Positions 52,791-61,943 of a stretch of 64,000 bases of DNA are shown one piece after another. The stretch spans positions 40,978-104,977 of the forward strand of contig JAFABV010000054.1 in NCBI GenBank assembly GCA_023425865.1, in the 5' to 3' direction. Made by a program: the position numbers and the translations under genes. The first letter of the stretch is position 1; each line of letters opens with the position of its first letter. The notes beneath the pieces were generated by a model, which saw only the letters and a list, made by a program, of their open reading frames with translations, was not told where the DNA came from and ran no database searches. This stretch comes from Bacteroidota bacterium (GTDB lineage Bacteria > Bacteroidota > Bacteroidia > Bacteroidales > Bacteroidaceae).

Positions 52791-55700
52791 ATGCAACAGA
52801 AAAGATTCATAACTCTGGTTTTGGCTCTGTTGGTTGCCATTGTCATCCATGCCCAAGGACAGACGTTCACAGGTACGGTGACCGATGGAAACGGAGAGCC
52901 TATCATTGGTGTTTCGGTAGTGGAAAAGGGAACCTCGCGTGGGGTCGTGACCGACCTTGACGGTAATTTCTCATTCCAAGGCAACAAGGGCGCCACATTG
53001 GTGTTCTCTTATGTGGGCTATCTCACCCAGGAATTGCCCGGCGCGCAGAATATGCGTGTGGTGCTCAAAGACAATCAAGAACTGCTCAACGAAGTGGTGG
53101 TCATCGGTTATGGCGTGCAGAAAAAGAGCGTCGTGACGGCCAGTATCGCCAAGGTGAGTGCTGACGACCTTGCCGGCACCAACCCCGTGCGTATGGACAA
53201 CGCCCTGAAAGGCCTTGCCGCCGGCGTGAATGTGACCTCTGCCTCTGGTCAGCCAGGCTCTGCCGCGCGTATACGCGTGCGCGGTACGGGTACCATTAAT
53301 AACTCCGACCCGCTCTATATCGTTGACGGCATGCCCATCGAGGGTGGCCTCGACTATGTGAATCCGACCGACATTGAGAGCATCGAGGTGCTGAAAGACG
53401 CTGCCTCGGGTGCCATCTACGGTGCCCGCGCCGCCAATGGCGTGATACTCGTGACCACCAAAAAGGGTAAGGTGGGAAAGACCAAGGTAGACTACAACTT
53501 CTCTTACGGCTGGCAGAGCAAGTGGCGTAAGCGCGACGTGCTCAGTGCAACAGACTACGCCATCCTGCAAAACGAGCAGTATATCAACTCGGGTCAAGCA
53601 CCCCTCTATGCTGACCCATATTCGCTGGGTACGGGCACCGACTGGCAAGACCTGGTGTTCAACGACAACGCGCCGGTGATGAACAACGAGCTGTCGGTGA
53701 GCGGGGCCAGTGAGAAGGTGAACTATTACCTCTCGATGGGCTACTACACCCAGGACGGTATCGTGGGTGGTAACTACGGACAGTCGAACTATGAGCGTAT
53801 GTCGCTGCGCAGCAACACCAAGTACAACCTCTTCGACGCCACCAAGGAACGTAACTGGCTGAACAAGCTCGACCTGAACGTCAACCTGTCGTATGCCCGT
53901 ATCAAGAGTTCGGGACTGGCTGTGAACTCACAGTGGGGCTCTGCCCTTGGCTCGGCCCTGACCCTCTCGCCTGCACTCACCCCGACCGTATCGGGCGATG
54001 CCGCGACCGCACAGAATGGCACGTATACTTACACCGATAAGGACGGAAAAAAACAATATTATGAGCCTCTCTACTGGAACGGAGAAGTGCTGATGATTCC
54101 AGGCACCTCATACAATGAGATCAACAACCCCCTCTCACTCATGGTATTGCCCGCCACAAAATATTGGAGCCACAAGTTTGTGACCAACTTCGCCGCCGAG
54201 CTCAACATCTGGGATGCGCTGAAGTATCGCTTCTCTTACAGTGCCGACCTCTCATTCTGGGGCAACGACGCCAGCACGCCGCAGACCTACTACCGCTCAG
54301 CCAACAACCAGGCGCAGTACACCAGTGCCTCGTCGGACAGCGAGCGCGGCACGGTATGGCAGGTGGAGAACACACTGAGCTACGACAAGACCTTGGGTGA
54401 CCACCACTTTGCCGTAGTGCTCGGACAGAGCGCGTTCCGCAACACCAGCTATGGGCTGAGCGGCAACCGCGACTATCTCATCAATGCCGACAAGCCATCG
54501 ATCAACTATGCCACCGGTGACTATCACCTCTCTTATCAGCGTGACAGTAATGGTAACATCGTCTATGCCACCGATGCCAACGGTAACCTCGTACCCATCG
54601 TGACCGGTGCCGTGGTAGAACACGGCGTGAGCGGATGGGTGGGTAGCCCGCACTCTATGTCGTCACTCTTCTTCCGTGGCAGCTATGACTATGCCGAGCG
54701 CTACATGGCACAGGTGACGGTGCGTCGTGACGGCTCCAGCCGCTTCGGCACCAACCATAAATACGGTACCTTCCCCTCGTTCTCGTTAGGATGGAACATT
54801 GCCAATGAGCCTTACATGAAGATGCCCGAGTGGTTTAATGGCCTCAAAGCACGCTTCAGCTGGGGTAAGAACGGTAACGACAACATCGGAGATTTCCGCT
54901 ACACCGTGCTCACGGCCACTGGCAACAACTACTACTTTGGCAAGAACTCCACCCTCGCCCAGGGCTCAAAGGCCAACGGACTGGCCAACCCCGACCTGAA
55001 GTGGGAAGAGAGTGAACAGACCGACTTCGGACTCGACTTTGCCTTCTTCAACAGCGCGCTGACCTTCACGGTCGACTATTTCAAGAAGAAAACCAACGGC
55101 ATGCTGATGACCATGAGCATCCCCTCGTATGTGGGTGAGGCCAAGCCCATCGGCAACGTGGGTGACATGGAGAACTCGGGTCTGGAGTTTGAGCTGGGTT
55201 ACAAGTGGAACGTGGCCGACGCGAGGTTTGCCGTCAAGGGCAATGCCTCGTACTTGAAGAACAAGCTCTTGCAGTATGGCAACGACACCGGTTATGCCAA
55301 CCTCGACTCTTTCCAGGGCGTGGGAACTATCACCCGTGCCGAGAACGGCCATCCCTTCCCCTTCTTCTATGGTTACAAGACAGCCGGCATCTTCCAGAAT
55401 GCCGATGAGGTGCAGGCATACCGCAATGCCGACGGCGGACTGATACAGCCCAATGCCGTTCCCGGCGACGTGCGCTTCGTGGATGTCAACGGTGACGGTA
55501 AGATTTCTGCCGACGATGAGACCGACATCGGTAACGGTACACCGAAGTGGACCTTCGGTCTGAACTTCAACGCCCAGTGGAAAGGTTTCGACTTCAACAT
55601 GTTCTGGCAGGGCGTGGCTGATGTGGACGTGTTCGACGCCACCCACCGCACCGATATTGCCTCAAGCAACTACCCCTCATGGATGCTGGCTCGCTGGACC

Positions 55701-56021
55701 GGCGAGGGCACAAGCAACAAATATCCCCGCCTGAAGAACGGCGACGCCACCAACTGGCAGAGCAGCGACCTCTACATCTACGACGGTGCTTACCTGCGCC
55801 TGAAGAATGTGTCGCTGGGTTACACGCTGCCGCAGCAGCTGACGCGCAAGTTCTTCATCGACCGGCTCCGCCTCTACGTGATGGCCGAGAACCTGTTCAC
55901 CTTCACCAAGTACCATGGTTTCGATCCTGAAATCTCGTCGGGCGGCACTTCACTGGGTGTAGACTACGGCGTATATCCCCAGGCACGCACATGGACCGTG
56001 GGATTCAACCTTTCGTTCTAA
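52791..56021 (+). CDS. SusC-like TonB-dependent outer membrane transporter (PUL 2)
   Basis: The 1076-aa protein has a signal peptide (MQQKRFITLVLALLVAIVIHAQ). A carboxypeptidase-like regulatory domain follows (about 25-100; FTGTVTDGNGEPIIGVSVVE), then the plug with NEVVVIGYGVQKKSVVTASI (about 101-120), RVRGTGTINNSDPLYIVDGM and IEVLKDAASGAIYGARAANG (about 199-218), and the barrel ending VGFNLSF. It is the import channel for beta-1,3-gluco-oligosaccharides if the neighbouring GH16, GH128 and GH81 set the substrate. The SusD-like gene starts 24 bp downstream. Confidence 0.97.
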   Translation: MQQKRFITLVLALLVAIVIHAQGQTFTGTVTDGNGEPIIGVSVVEKGTSRGVVTDLDGNFSFQGNKGATLVFSYVGYLTQELPGAQNMRVVLKDNQELLNEVVVIGYGVQKKSVVTASIAKVSADDLAGTNPVRMDNALKGLAAGVNVTSASGQPGSAARIRVRGTGTINNSDPLYIVDGMPIEGGLDYVNPTDIESIEVLKDAASGAIYGARAANGVILVTTKKGKVGKTKVDYNFSYGWQSKWRKRDVLSATDYAILQNEQYINSGQAPLYADPYSLGTGTDWQDLVFNDNAPVMNNELSVSGASEKVNYYLSMGYYTQDGIVGGNYGQSNYERMSLRSNTKYNLFDATKERNWLNKLDLNVNLSYARIKSSGLAVNSQWGSALGSALTLSPALTPTVSGDAATAQNGTYTYTDKDGKKQYYEPLYWNGEVLMIPGTSYNEINNPLSLMVLPATKYWSHKFVTNFAAELNIWDALKYRFSYSADLSFWGNDASTPQTYYRSANNQAQYTSASSDSERGTVWQVENTLSYDKTLGDHHFAVVLGQSAFRNTSYGLSGNRDYLINADKPSINYATGDYHLSYQRDSNGNIVYATDANGNLVPIVTGAVVEHGVSGWVGSPHSMSSLFFRGSYDYAERYMAQVTVRRDGSSRFGTNHKYGTFPSFSLGWNIANEPYMKMPEWFNGLKARFSWGKNGNDNIGDFRYTVLTATGNNYYFGKNSTLAQGSKANGLANPDLKWEESEQTDFGLDFAFFNSALTFTVDYFKKKTNGMLMTMSIPSYVGEAKPIGNVGDMENSGLEFELGYKWNVADARFAVKGNASYLKNKLLQYGNDTGYANLDSFQGVGTITRAENGHPFPFFYGYKTAGIFQNADEVQAYRNADGGLIQPNAVPGDVRFVDVNGDGKISADDETDIGNGTPKWTFGLNFNAQWKGFDFNMFWQGVADVDVFDATHRTDIASSNYPSWMLARWTGEGTSNKYPRLKNGDATNWQSSDLYIYDGAYLRLKNVSLGYTLPQQLTRKFFIDRLRLYVMAENLFTFTKYHGFDPEISSGGTSLGVDYGVYPQARTWTVGFNLSF

Positions 56022-56045
56022 CCATCCTAAAAGCAAATGACAATT

Positions 56046-57590
56046 ATGAAAACAAAGAATATATTGGTATTGGGACTGATGGCCATGGCTACGGTGGCAC
56101 TGACCGGCTGTAGCGATAGCTTCCTGGAGGAAGAGAACCCATCGGCAGACCCTGTTGACGAATACTACCTCACCGACGCCCACCTGCAGGAGGCCGTGGT
56201 GGCAGCCTACGACCCACTGCACTGGCCCGACTGGGGAAACGGCGGCTACAATCCCATCAACATCAGTTCGGACATCATGGCCGACGATATCAACGTGGGT
56301 GGCGCTACGGCGTCTGATAACCTCTTCTGGCAGCTCATGGCCAACTACTCGGCCAACTCCAACAACACGCTGGCCGCGCTGTGGGTAGACGAGTATAGCG
56401 GCGTGAAGCGTTGTAACGACGTCATAGCCTACGTGGCCAACGCACAGGCCTCTGGCAAGAGCGACGTGACCGAGGCCAAGGCACTGGATTACACCACCCA
56501 GGCACGGGTACTGAGGGCCTATTACTACATGAACCTGTGGAAGTTCTGGGGTAACATCCCATTCTTCACCACCAACCTCACGGGCAACTACCTGGCACCG
56601 CAGCTGCCGGCCGACGAGGTGTATGCCAACGTCATCACCGATCTGGAGGAGGCCATGACCAGCAGCACACTGGCGATGAAGGCCGCTGATGCCACCGAGG
56701 GCCGCGTGACCAAGGCCTTTGCCTACATGGTGTATGCCGAGATGGTGATGTATCAGAACGACAAAGACCGCTACGCCAAGGCGTTGGGCTATATGAACGA
56801 AATCATCAGCAGCGGACAGTATGCCCTGCTGGCCGATTATAAGGCGCTGTGGGAGGAGGCCAACGAGTGGTGCCCGGAAAGCATTTACGAGATTAACTAC
56901 AACGACGATAACCATGCCCGTGGCTGGAGCAACTCGCTGGGCGTGGGTGGCACGGTGTTGCCCCGACTGCTGGGTCCGCGCGGCTGGACATCGGGCAAGG
57001 ACGGTGTGGACACGGGTTGGAGCTTCGGCCCTGTGCGCAAGGAGTGCTACGATATGTTTGCCGCCAACGACGCGCGCCGTGACGCCACGGCATGGGATGC
57101 CAATGCTGCGGCTGCCGCCAACGGTTTTGATTATGAGCACGCTTGGCAAGACACCGGCTATTTCCTCTACAAATACCTGCCACGTCCGGAGAACAACAAG
57201 GATGCCGGATGGGATGTGGACCTGAACTTCAACAACAACTTGCGCGTGTACCGCTATTCAGAGGTATTGCTCAACGCTGCCGAGCTGTTGCTTCGCACCG
57301 GTGGTGATGCCGCTACGGCTGCCAAGTATGTGAACATGGTACGCAAGCGCGCCGGTATCAGCGACCTGGGCAGCGTGACCGTCGACGACGTGATCAACGA
57401 GCGTCACCTGGAGTTTGTGGGCGAAGGCAAGCGCTACTGGGACCTCGTGCGCACCGGAAAGGCTGCCACCACCCTCGTGGCCAACACCGCCGCCAACCGC
57501 ACCAACAGCTGGACCGAGAGCAAAAAGTATCTGCCCATTCCGCAGAACGAGCTGAGCTCAGACCCCAATCTCGTGCAAAACAACTATTGA
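56046..57590 (+). CDS. SusD-like surface glycan-binding lipoprotein (PUL 2)
   Basis: The start is set at MKTKNILVLGLM (514 aa); an ATG 9 bases upstream is also possible. The lipobox is LTGC followed by SDSFLEEENP. SusD features are the N-terminal EYYLTDAHLQEAVVAAYDPL, the helices ALDYTTQARVLRAYYYMNLW and VTKAFAYMVYAEMVMYQNDK, and the C-terminal INERHLEFVGEGKRYWDLVR and YLPIPQNELSSDPNLVQNN signatures. It forms the receptor lid of the SusC transporter upstream. The next lipoprotein gene begins 27 bp after it. Confidence 0.96.
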   Translation: MKTKNILVLGLMAMATVALTGCSDSFLEEENPSADPVDEYYLTDAHLQEAVVAAYDPLHWPDWGNGGYNPINISSDIMADDINVGGATASDNLFWQLMANYSANSNNTLAALWVDEYSGVKRCNDVIAYVANAQASGKSDVTEAKALDYTTQARVLRAYYYMNLWKFWGNIPFFTTNLTGNYLAPQLPADEVYANVITDLEEAMTSSTLAMKAADATEGRVTKAFAYMVYAEMVMYQNDKDRYAKALGYMNEIISSGQYALLADYKALWEEANEWCPESIYEINYNDDNHARGWSNSLGVGGTVLPRLLGPRGWTSGKDGVDTGWSFGPVRKECYDMFAANDARRDATAWDANAAAAANGFDYEHAWQDTGYFLYKYLPRPENNKDAGWDVDLNFNNNLRVYRYSEVLLNAAELLLRTGGDAATAAKYVNMVRKRAGISDLGSVTVDDVINERHLEFVGEGKRYWDLVRTGKAATTLVANTAANRTNSWTESKKYLPIPQNELSSDPNLVQNNY

Positions 57591-57617
57591 TCTATCCACC
57601 TACAAAGCATTTGAACA

Positions 57618-59042
57618 ATGAAAAATATAATGAAAACATGGGGAATCATCCTTGCGGCGGGGCTGGCCTTGACGGCATGTTCGCCCGACAAGTTTGACGG
57701 GGCCAATGAGAACGGCCTGCCCAATATCTCTGACGTGGACTATACGGTAGCCGTAGACCAGAAAACCAACGTGGTCACGTTTACCCTCAACACACCCGGA
57801 TGCTATCCCATCTGGACCATTGAGGGTTCGCCAGAATACAAGGGTACGGTGAACGGATACCAAAAACGTTATATCTTTAAGGGTACTTACAAGTACAAAC
57901 TGAAGGTGGGGAACCGCAATGGCGTGAGCGACGGAGAGATCACAGACTCGTTTACCGTGGACACCACACGCTACGATTTCTCGAAGACCATTGCTGCCCT
58001 GACCGGTGATGGCACCAAGGAGTGGCGTATCTATGCTTCGAAGAAAGGACACTTGGGCTGCGGACCCACAGGCACCGACGGCCTTGAGTGGTGGTCGGCA
58101 GGCCCCAACGAGAAGGCCGACCAAGGTATCTACGACGACCGCCTGACCTTCAGCAACACCAACGACTATGTTTACAGTGCCGGTGAAGACGGCAACACGT
58201 TTGTCAACGCAGGTATATCAACCCTCGGCGTGACGGGTGCTGGCGGCGACTACAGTGTTCCGCTGGTAGGCCAGTTTGGTATGCAGGACAAGGGCAAGTA
58301 TGCCTTGGGTTATGACGATGCCACGAAGACAGAGACCATCACTCTGCCCGCGCACATGCTCTTCCCCTATATCGCGCACCAAGCACAGATTGATGAGGCC
58401 TACACCCTGCGTATACTCTCTATCGACTCTAAGTATATGGAGCTGGCGCTCGACCTGCCTGGCATCGTGTGGCACTTCTCGCTCATCAACGGTGACGACC
58501 CCGCGCCCTCTACCGACTTCGACCCCGACAAGGTGAACTGGGCTGACGCGGCAAGCGACCTCAACCTCGCCAAGGGCCTCAACAGCGTGGGCTCGATGGT
58601 GTTCTGGTGGGCTAATGCCGATTGGGCACAGCAGGCCGACCCCACCTTCGCGTATGCCGATGGTGTCTACAGCATCACCGCACCCTATGCCACCGCCGCC
58701 CAGTGGCAGGCCCAGTGCTCGATACACAATGGCGGCGTAGACCTCAAGGCCGGACAGGCCTATGACATCTCGGTGACCCTCGTGGCCAGCGAGGCCTTCG
58801 AGAATGCTACGGTCAAGGTTTGTCAGGAAGACAACGACGACAACACGCTACTCTATGCCAGTCCCGTGAGTCTGAATAGAGGCGAAAACGTGCTGCGCTT
58901 TGCCAAGCGATACGTGAAGAATGAAAAGGTGGGCGACGTGGATGCGAGCAATGCAAAACTTGTCATCGACCTCGGCGGATGCCCGGCCGGACTGAACGTG
59001 CAGGTGAAGAACACCATCATTCAGGCACACAATCCAAAGTAA
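57618..59042 (+). CDS. Surface glycan-binding lipoprotein of PUL 2 (SGBP)
   Basis: The 474-aa lipoprotein has lipobox LTAC followed by SPDKFDG. An N-terminal PKD/Ig-like domain (about 35-120; NVVTFTLNTPGCYPIWTIEG) precedes a Trp-rich domain (about 125-300; KEWRIYASKKGHLGCGP, DGLEWWSAGPNEKA, LPGIVWHFSLING) and a third beta domain (about 310-474; VFWWANADWAQQAD). The place after SusD and the size are those of laminarin-type SGBPs. Tryptophan clusters are likely glucan contacts. It is followed by an intrinsic terminator before the GH16 gene. Confidence 0.84.
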   Translation: MKNIMKTWGIILAAGLALTACSPDKFDGANENGLPNISDVDYTVAVDQKTNVVTFTLNTPGCYPIWTIEGSPEYKGTVNGYQKRYIFKGTYKYKLKVGNRNGVSDGEITDSFTVDTTRYDFSKTIAALTGDGTKEWRIYASKKGHLGCGPTGTDGLEWWSAGPNEKADQGIYDDRLTFSNTNDYVYSAGEDGNTFVNAGISTLGVTGAGGDYSVPLVGQFGMQDKGKYALGYDDATKTETITLPAHMLFPYIAHQAQIDEAYTLRILSIDSKYMELALDLPGIVWHFSLINGDDPAPSTDFDPDKVNWADAASDLNLAKGLNSVGSMVFWWANADWAQQADPTFAYADGVYSITAPYATAAQWQAQCSIHNGGVDLKAGQAYDISVTLVASEAFENATVKVCQEDNDDNTLLYASPVSLNRGENVLRFAKRYVKNEKVGDVDASNAKLVIDLGGCPAGLNVQVKNTIIQAHNPK

Positions 59043-59076
59043 CTGGTTATATTTGATTTTAGGTTAATATCGTAAG

Positions 59077-59110
59077 GGGGGGCGGGCATCTTACTCCTGC
59101 CTCCCTTTTT
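59077..59110 (+). terminator. Intrinsic terminator inside the PUL 2 plus operon
   Basis: A 10-bp stem (59077-59086 with 59096-59105, two G-U pairs, nine-base loop) is followed directly by TTTTT (59106-59110). It stands between the SGBP stop and the GH16 start. Confidence 0.85.
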
Positions 59111-59120
59111 GCTATGATTT

Positions 59121-60470
59121 ATGAAACAAAAACTCAATCTCTTTCTAACAGCCTTCTCGGCCTTCGTCTGTCTGTCGTGCAGTGGCAGCGATGACAATTC
59201 TACCACGGGCAATACCGATAATACGTTGACCGTAAGTCCCACGGAGCTACAGGTAAAGGCTGGCGCCGCCAGCTACCAGGTGGCGGTGACCGCCTCGCGG
59301 GGCGAGTGGACCTCGTACAGTGCAGCCGACTGGGTGACGGTGACCAATGCCAATACGAATACGAGCAAGGGAACCATCACCGTGAACGTGGCCGAGAACA
59401 AGGGTACCGCTGCCCGCGAGACCACCATAACGGTGAAGTCGGGCACCAGCCGTGCCACGGTGGCCGTGAAACAGGGCGCGCCGCTGCTGCTCTCACAAAC
59501 GCGAATCGTGACAGGCTCTGTCGGCGAGAAAGTGTCGGTGACGGTGACATCGAGCGAAGCATGGTCGGTGAGCACAAAGGATAGTTGGATCAGCGTCAGC
59601 AAGACCAACGACACAACATTCGACGTGACGACGGCGGCCAACGATGCCCAGAGCTCGCGCACAGGCAAGGTGACGGTGGCCACGGAGTCGCAGACAGTGG
59701 ATGTGGAAGTGTATCAGGAGTCGGTGGCCGACCGCACGATGACTATCCCCGACGGCTACCGACTGGTGTGGTACGATGAGTTCGACGGCAACAGCCTCGG
59801 CAGCGACTGGGTGCAGGAGGCACAACCCGCCGGATGGGTGAACAATGAACTGCAGACCTACATCAAGGGATCGAGTGTCAACGAGGTGGCCAATGGCAAA
59901 CTCAATATCCATTGCTACAAGGGCAGTGACGGCAAGATCTACTCGGGTCGTGTGTATGCCAAGCCGTCGACAGGCTGGACCTATGGTTATTTCGAGGCCC
60001 GCATCCTGCTGCCCAAGGGCAAGGGCACCTGGCCCGCCTTCTGGATGATGCCGAGCAACAATGACTTCAACACCAACCCCTGGCCGCGATGTGGAGAAAT
60101 CGACATCATGGAAGAGGTGGGCGCCGTGCCCAACGAGGTGTCGTCGTCGCTTCATACCCAAGACTACAACCATACCAAGGGCACGCAAAAGACACATGCC
60201 ATGACGCTCCCAGATGCCGAGGGTGCCTACCATGTCTATGCCTTGGAGTGGACTCCCGAGTCGATCACCACCTATGTAGACGGTAAGGTGCAACTCGCGG
60301 TGACCAAGGCTGCCATGGGCTCAGGACAAGACCAGTGGCCATTCCATTATGCGTTCTACCCCATCTTCAACCTGGCATGGGGTGGCAGTTGGGGCGGCAT
60401 GAACGGCGTGGACGAGAGTGCGCTGCCCGTGACCATGCAGGTAGACTATATCCGTATCTTCCAAAAATAG
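59121..60470 (+). CDS. GH16 laminarinase-type lipoprotein with two BACON/Ig-like domains
   Basis: The 449-aa lipoprotein has cysteine in FVCLSC followed by SGSDD. Two BACON-like domains occupy about residues 35-120 and 121-200 (WTSYSAADWVTVTN; SEAWSVSTKDSWISVSK). The GH16 domain (about 205-449) has RLVWYDEFDGNSLGSDW, TWPAFWMMPSNN and the catalytic block GEIDIMEEVGAVP (about 327-339). It ends QVDYIRIFQK. Endo-cleavage of beta-1,3 or mixed beta-glucan at the cell surface is the expected role, supplying the SusC/D pair. It starts right after an intrinsic terminator and is followed after 4 bp by the GH5 gene. Confidence 0.94.
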   Translation: MKQKLNLFLTAFSAFVCLSCSGSDDNSTTGNTDNTLTVSPTELQVKAGAASYQVAVTASRGEWTSYSAADWVTVTNANTNTSKGTITVNVAENKGTAARETTITVKSGTSRATVAVKQGAPLLLSQTRIVTGSVGEKVSVTVTSSEAWSVSTKDSWISVSKTNDTTFDVTTAANDAQSSRTGKVTVATESQTVDVEVYQESVADRTMTIPDGYRLVWYDEFDGNSLGSDWVQEAQPAGWVNNELQTYIKGSSVNEVANGKLNIHCYKGSDGKIYSGRVYAKPSTGWTYGYFEARILLPKGKGTWPAFWMMPSNNDFNTNPWPRCGEIDIMEEVGAVPNEVSSSLHTQDYNHTKGTQKTHAMTLPDAEGAYHVYALEWTPESITTYVDGKVQLAVTKAAMGSGQDQWPFHYAFYPIFNLAWGGSWGGMNGVDESALPVTMQVDYIRIFQK

Positions 60471-60474
60471 TGAC

Positions 60475-61716
60475 ATGAAGAAGACCTTTATTCTTATGCT
60501 CACGCTCCTGCTCTGCCTTACGGGCACGGCAGGCAAGCGTAAGTTTGTCACCATCGACGGTACAAACCTGCGGCAGCCCAACGGCGAGCGGCTCTTCATT
60601 CAGGGCACCAACCTGGGAAACTGGCTAAACCCCGAGGGTTATATGTTTGGTTTCAGCAAGGCCAACAGCTATTGGATGATCAACGACATGTTCTCGCAGA
60701 TGGTGGGGCCTGATGCCACCGCGGCGTTCTGGCGTGCATTCAAGGAGAAGTACATCACCCGCCGCGACGTGGAGTTCATCGCCGCCACGGGCAGCAACAC
60801 CATACGTCTGCCGTTCAACTACAAGCTCTTCACCGACGAAGACTATATGGGGCTCACCTCCAAGCAAGACGGCTTCCGGCTGGTTGACTCGGTGGTGACC
60901 TGGTGTCGCGACAATAACCTGTATCTCATCCTCGACATGCACGACTGTCCCGGCGGACAAACCGGCGACAATATCGACAACAGCTACGGCTACCCATGGC
61001 TCTTCGAGAGCGAGGAGAGCCAGCAGCTGTTCTGCAAGATATGGCGCGACATTGCCCTGCGCTATCGCAACGAACCGGTGATTCTGGGCTATGAACCGAT
61101 GAACGAACCCATCGCCCACTATTTCAAAGACGACCTCGACGCGCTTAACGCCAAGCTGGAACCCCTCTACAAGCGGGTGGTGAAGGCCATTCGTGAGGTA
61201 GACCGCAACCACATCGTGTTGCTCGGCGGGGCACAGTGGAACGGCAACTTCAAGCCGTTTACCGACTGGACGTTCGACGACAAGATTATGTACACCTGTC
61301 ATCGCTATGGCTCGGCAGCCGTGGTGGAGGCCTATCGCGACATCATCGACTTCCGCGACCGCACGGGACTACCGATGTTTATGGGTGAGACGGGCCACAA
61401 CACCGACGAGTGGCAGGAGAGTCTGTGCAAGATTCTACGCGACAACAACATCGGCTACACGTTCTGGCCCTACAAGAAGGTAGACGGTTCGTGCTTTAAT
61501 GCCATCGACCGCCCCGAGGGCTGGGACTCGGTGGTGGTGAAGTTTGCCGAGGCCGACCGCAGCACCTATCAGCACATTCGTGAGGCACGGCCTGAACAGG
61601 CAAAGGCCCTTCAGCTGATGCACACGTTTCTGCGTAATGCCGAAAGCCGCAACTGCAAGCCCCAGGTTTCCTATATCAAGTCGTTGGGTCTGGAAACAGC
61701 TCACCTGGCACGGTAA
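60475..61716 (+). CDS. Secreted GH5 glycoside hydrolase (glucanase)
   Basis: The 413-aa protein has a signal peptide (MKKTFILMLTLLLCLTGTAG). The GH5 barrel shows FIQGTNLGNWLNPEGYM (about 42-58), NTIRLPFNYKLF (about 107-118), LDMHDCPGG, acid/base Glu in YEPMNEPIAHY (about 208) and nucleophile Glu in PMFMGETGHNTDE (about 304). The subfamily is not certain; the sequence resembles the exo-beta-1,3-glucanase side of GH5 more than endocellulases. With GH16 it would turn beta-1,3-glucan into glucose and short oligomers, probably in the periplasm. It is the last enzyme gene of the plus operon. Confidence 0.88.
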   Translation: MKKTFILMLTLLLCLTGTAGKRKFVTIDGTNLRQPNGERLFIQGTNLGNWLNPEGYMFGFSKANSYWMINDMFSQMVGPDATAAFWRAFKEKYITRRDVEFIAATGSNTIRLPFNYKLFTDEDYMGLTSKQDGFRLVDSVVTWCRDNNLYLILDMHDCPGGQTGDNIDNSYGYPWLFESEESQQLFCKIWRDIALRYRNEPVILGYEPMNEPIAHYFKDDLDALNAKLEPLYKRVVKAIREVDRNHIVLLGGAQWNGNFKPFTDWTFDDKIMYTCHRYGSAAVVEAYRDIIDFRDRTGLPMFMGETGHNTDEWQESLCKILRDNNIGYTFWPYKKVDGSCFNAIDRPEGWDSVVVKFAEADRSTYQHIREARPEQAKALQLMHTFLRNAESRNCKPQVSYIKSLGLETAHLAR

Positions 61717-61754
61717 GCAACAACGGTAGCGTCACCCATACATTGGTGATAGTA

Positions 61755-61805
61755 GCCCTCACTACAGAGTCAGACAAAGCAGGTCTAAATCTCTGTTGTG
61801 AGGGC
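61755..61805 (+). terminator. Long-stem hairpin after the PUL 2 plus operon
   Basis: GCCCTCACTACAGAG (61755-61769) pairs with CTCTGTTGTGAGGGC (61791-61805), with one mismatch over 15 bp and a 21-nt loop. Only a weak T stretch follows, so termination may be factor-aided. Confidence 0.6.
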
Positions 61806-61913
61806 ATTTGTAATGGTGTCCGCCATGGGGGCGGCATCTTCGGAAGAATGGCTTTTTTCTCGCGAAACAGCTAAAAAAGAGGCGTTATGATGGTAGTTTA
61901 TTGAAAAATAACG

Positions 61914-61921
61914 TATCTTTG
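61914..61921 (+). promoter_or_regulatory. -7 promoter box (TATCTTTG) of the DUF6377-type regulator gene
   Basis: A perfect TAnnTTTG box ends 22 bp before the start codon, giving a leader of roughly 15 nt. A -33 TTTG at the right distance is not seen. Confidence 0.55.
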
Positions 61922-61943
61922 TTGGCATATTATCTATCCAAAC

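Noticed and set aside
55950..57149. A 399-codon minus-strand frame across the PUL 2 SusD gene
   Set aside because: It is antisense to a complete SusD-like gene with the family's C-terminal motifs and shows no recognisable domain.
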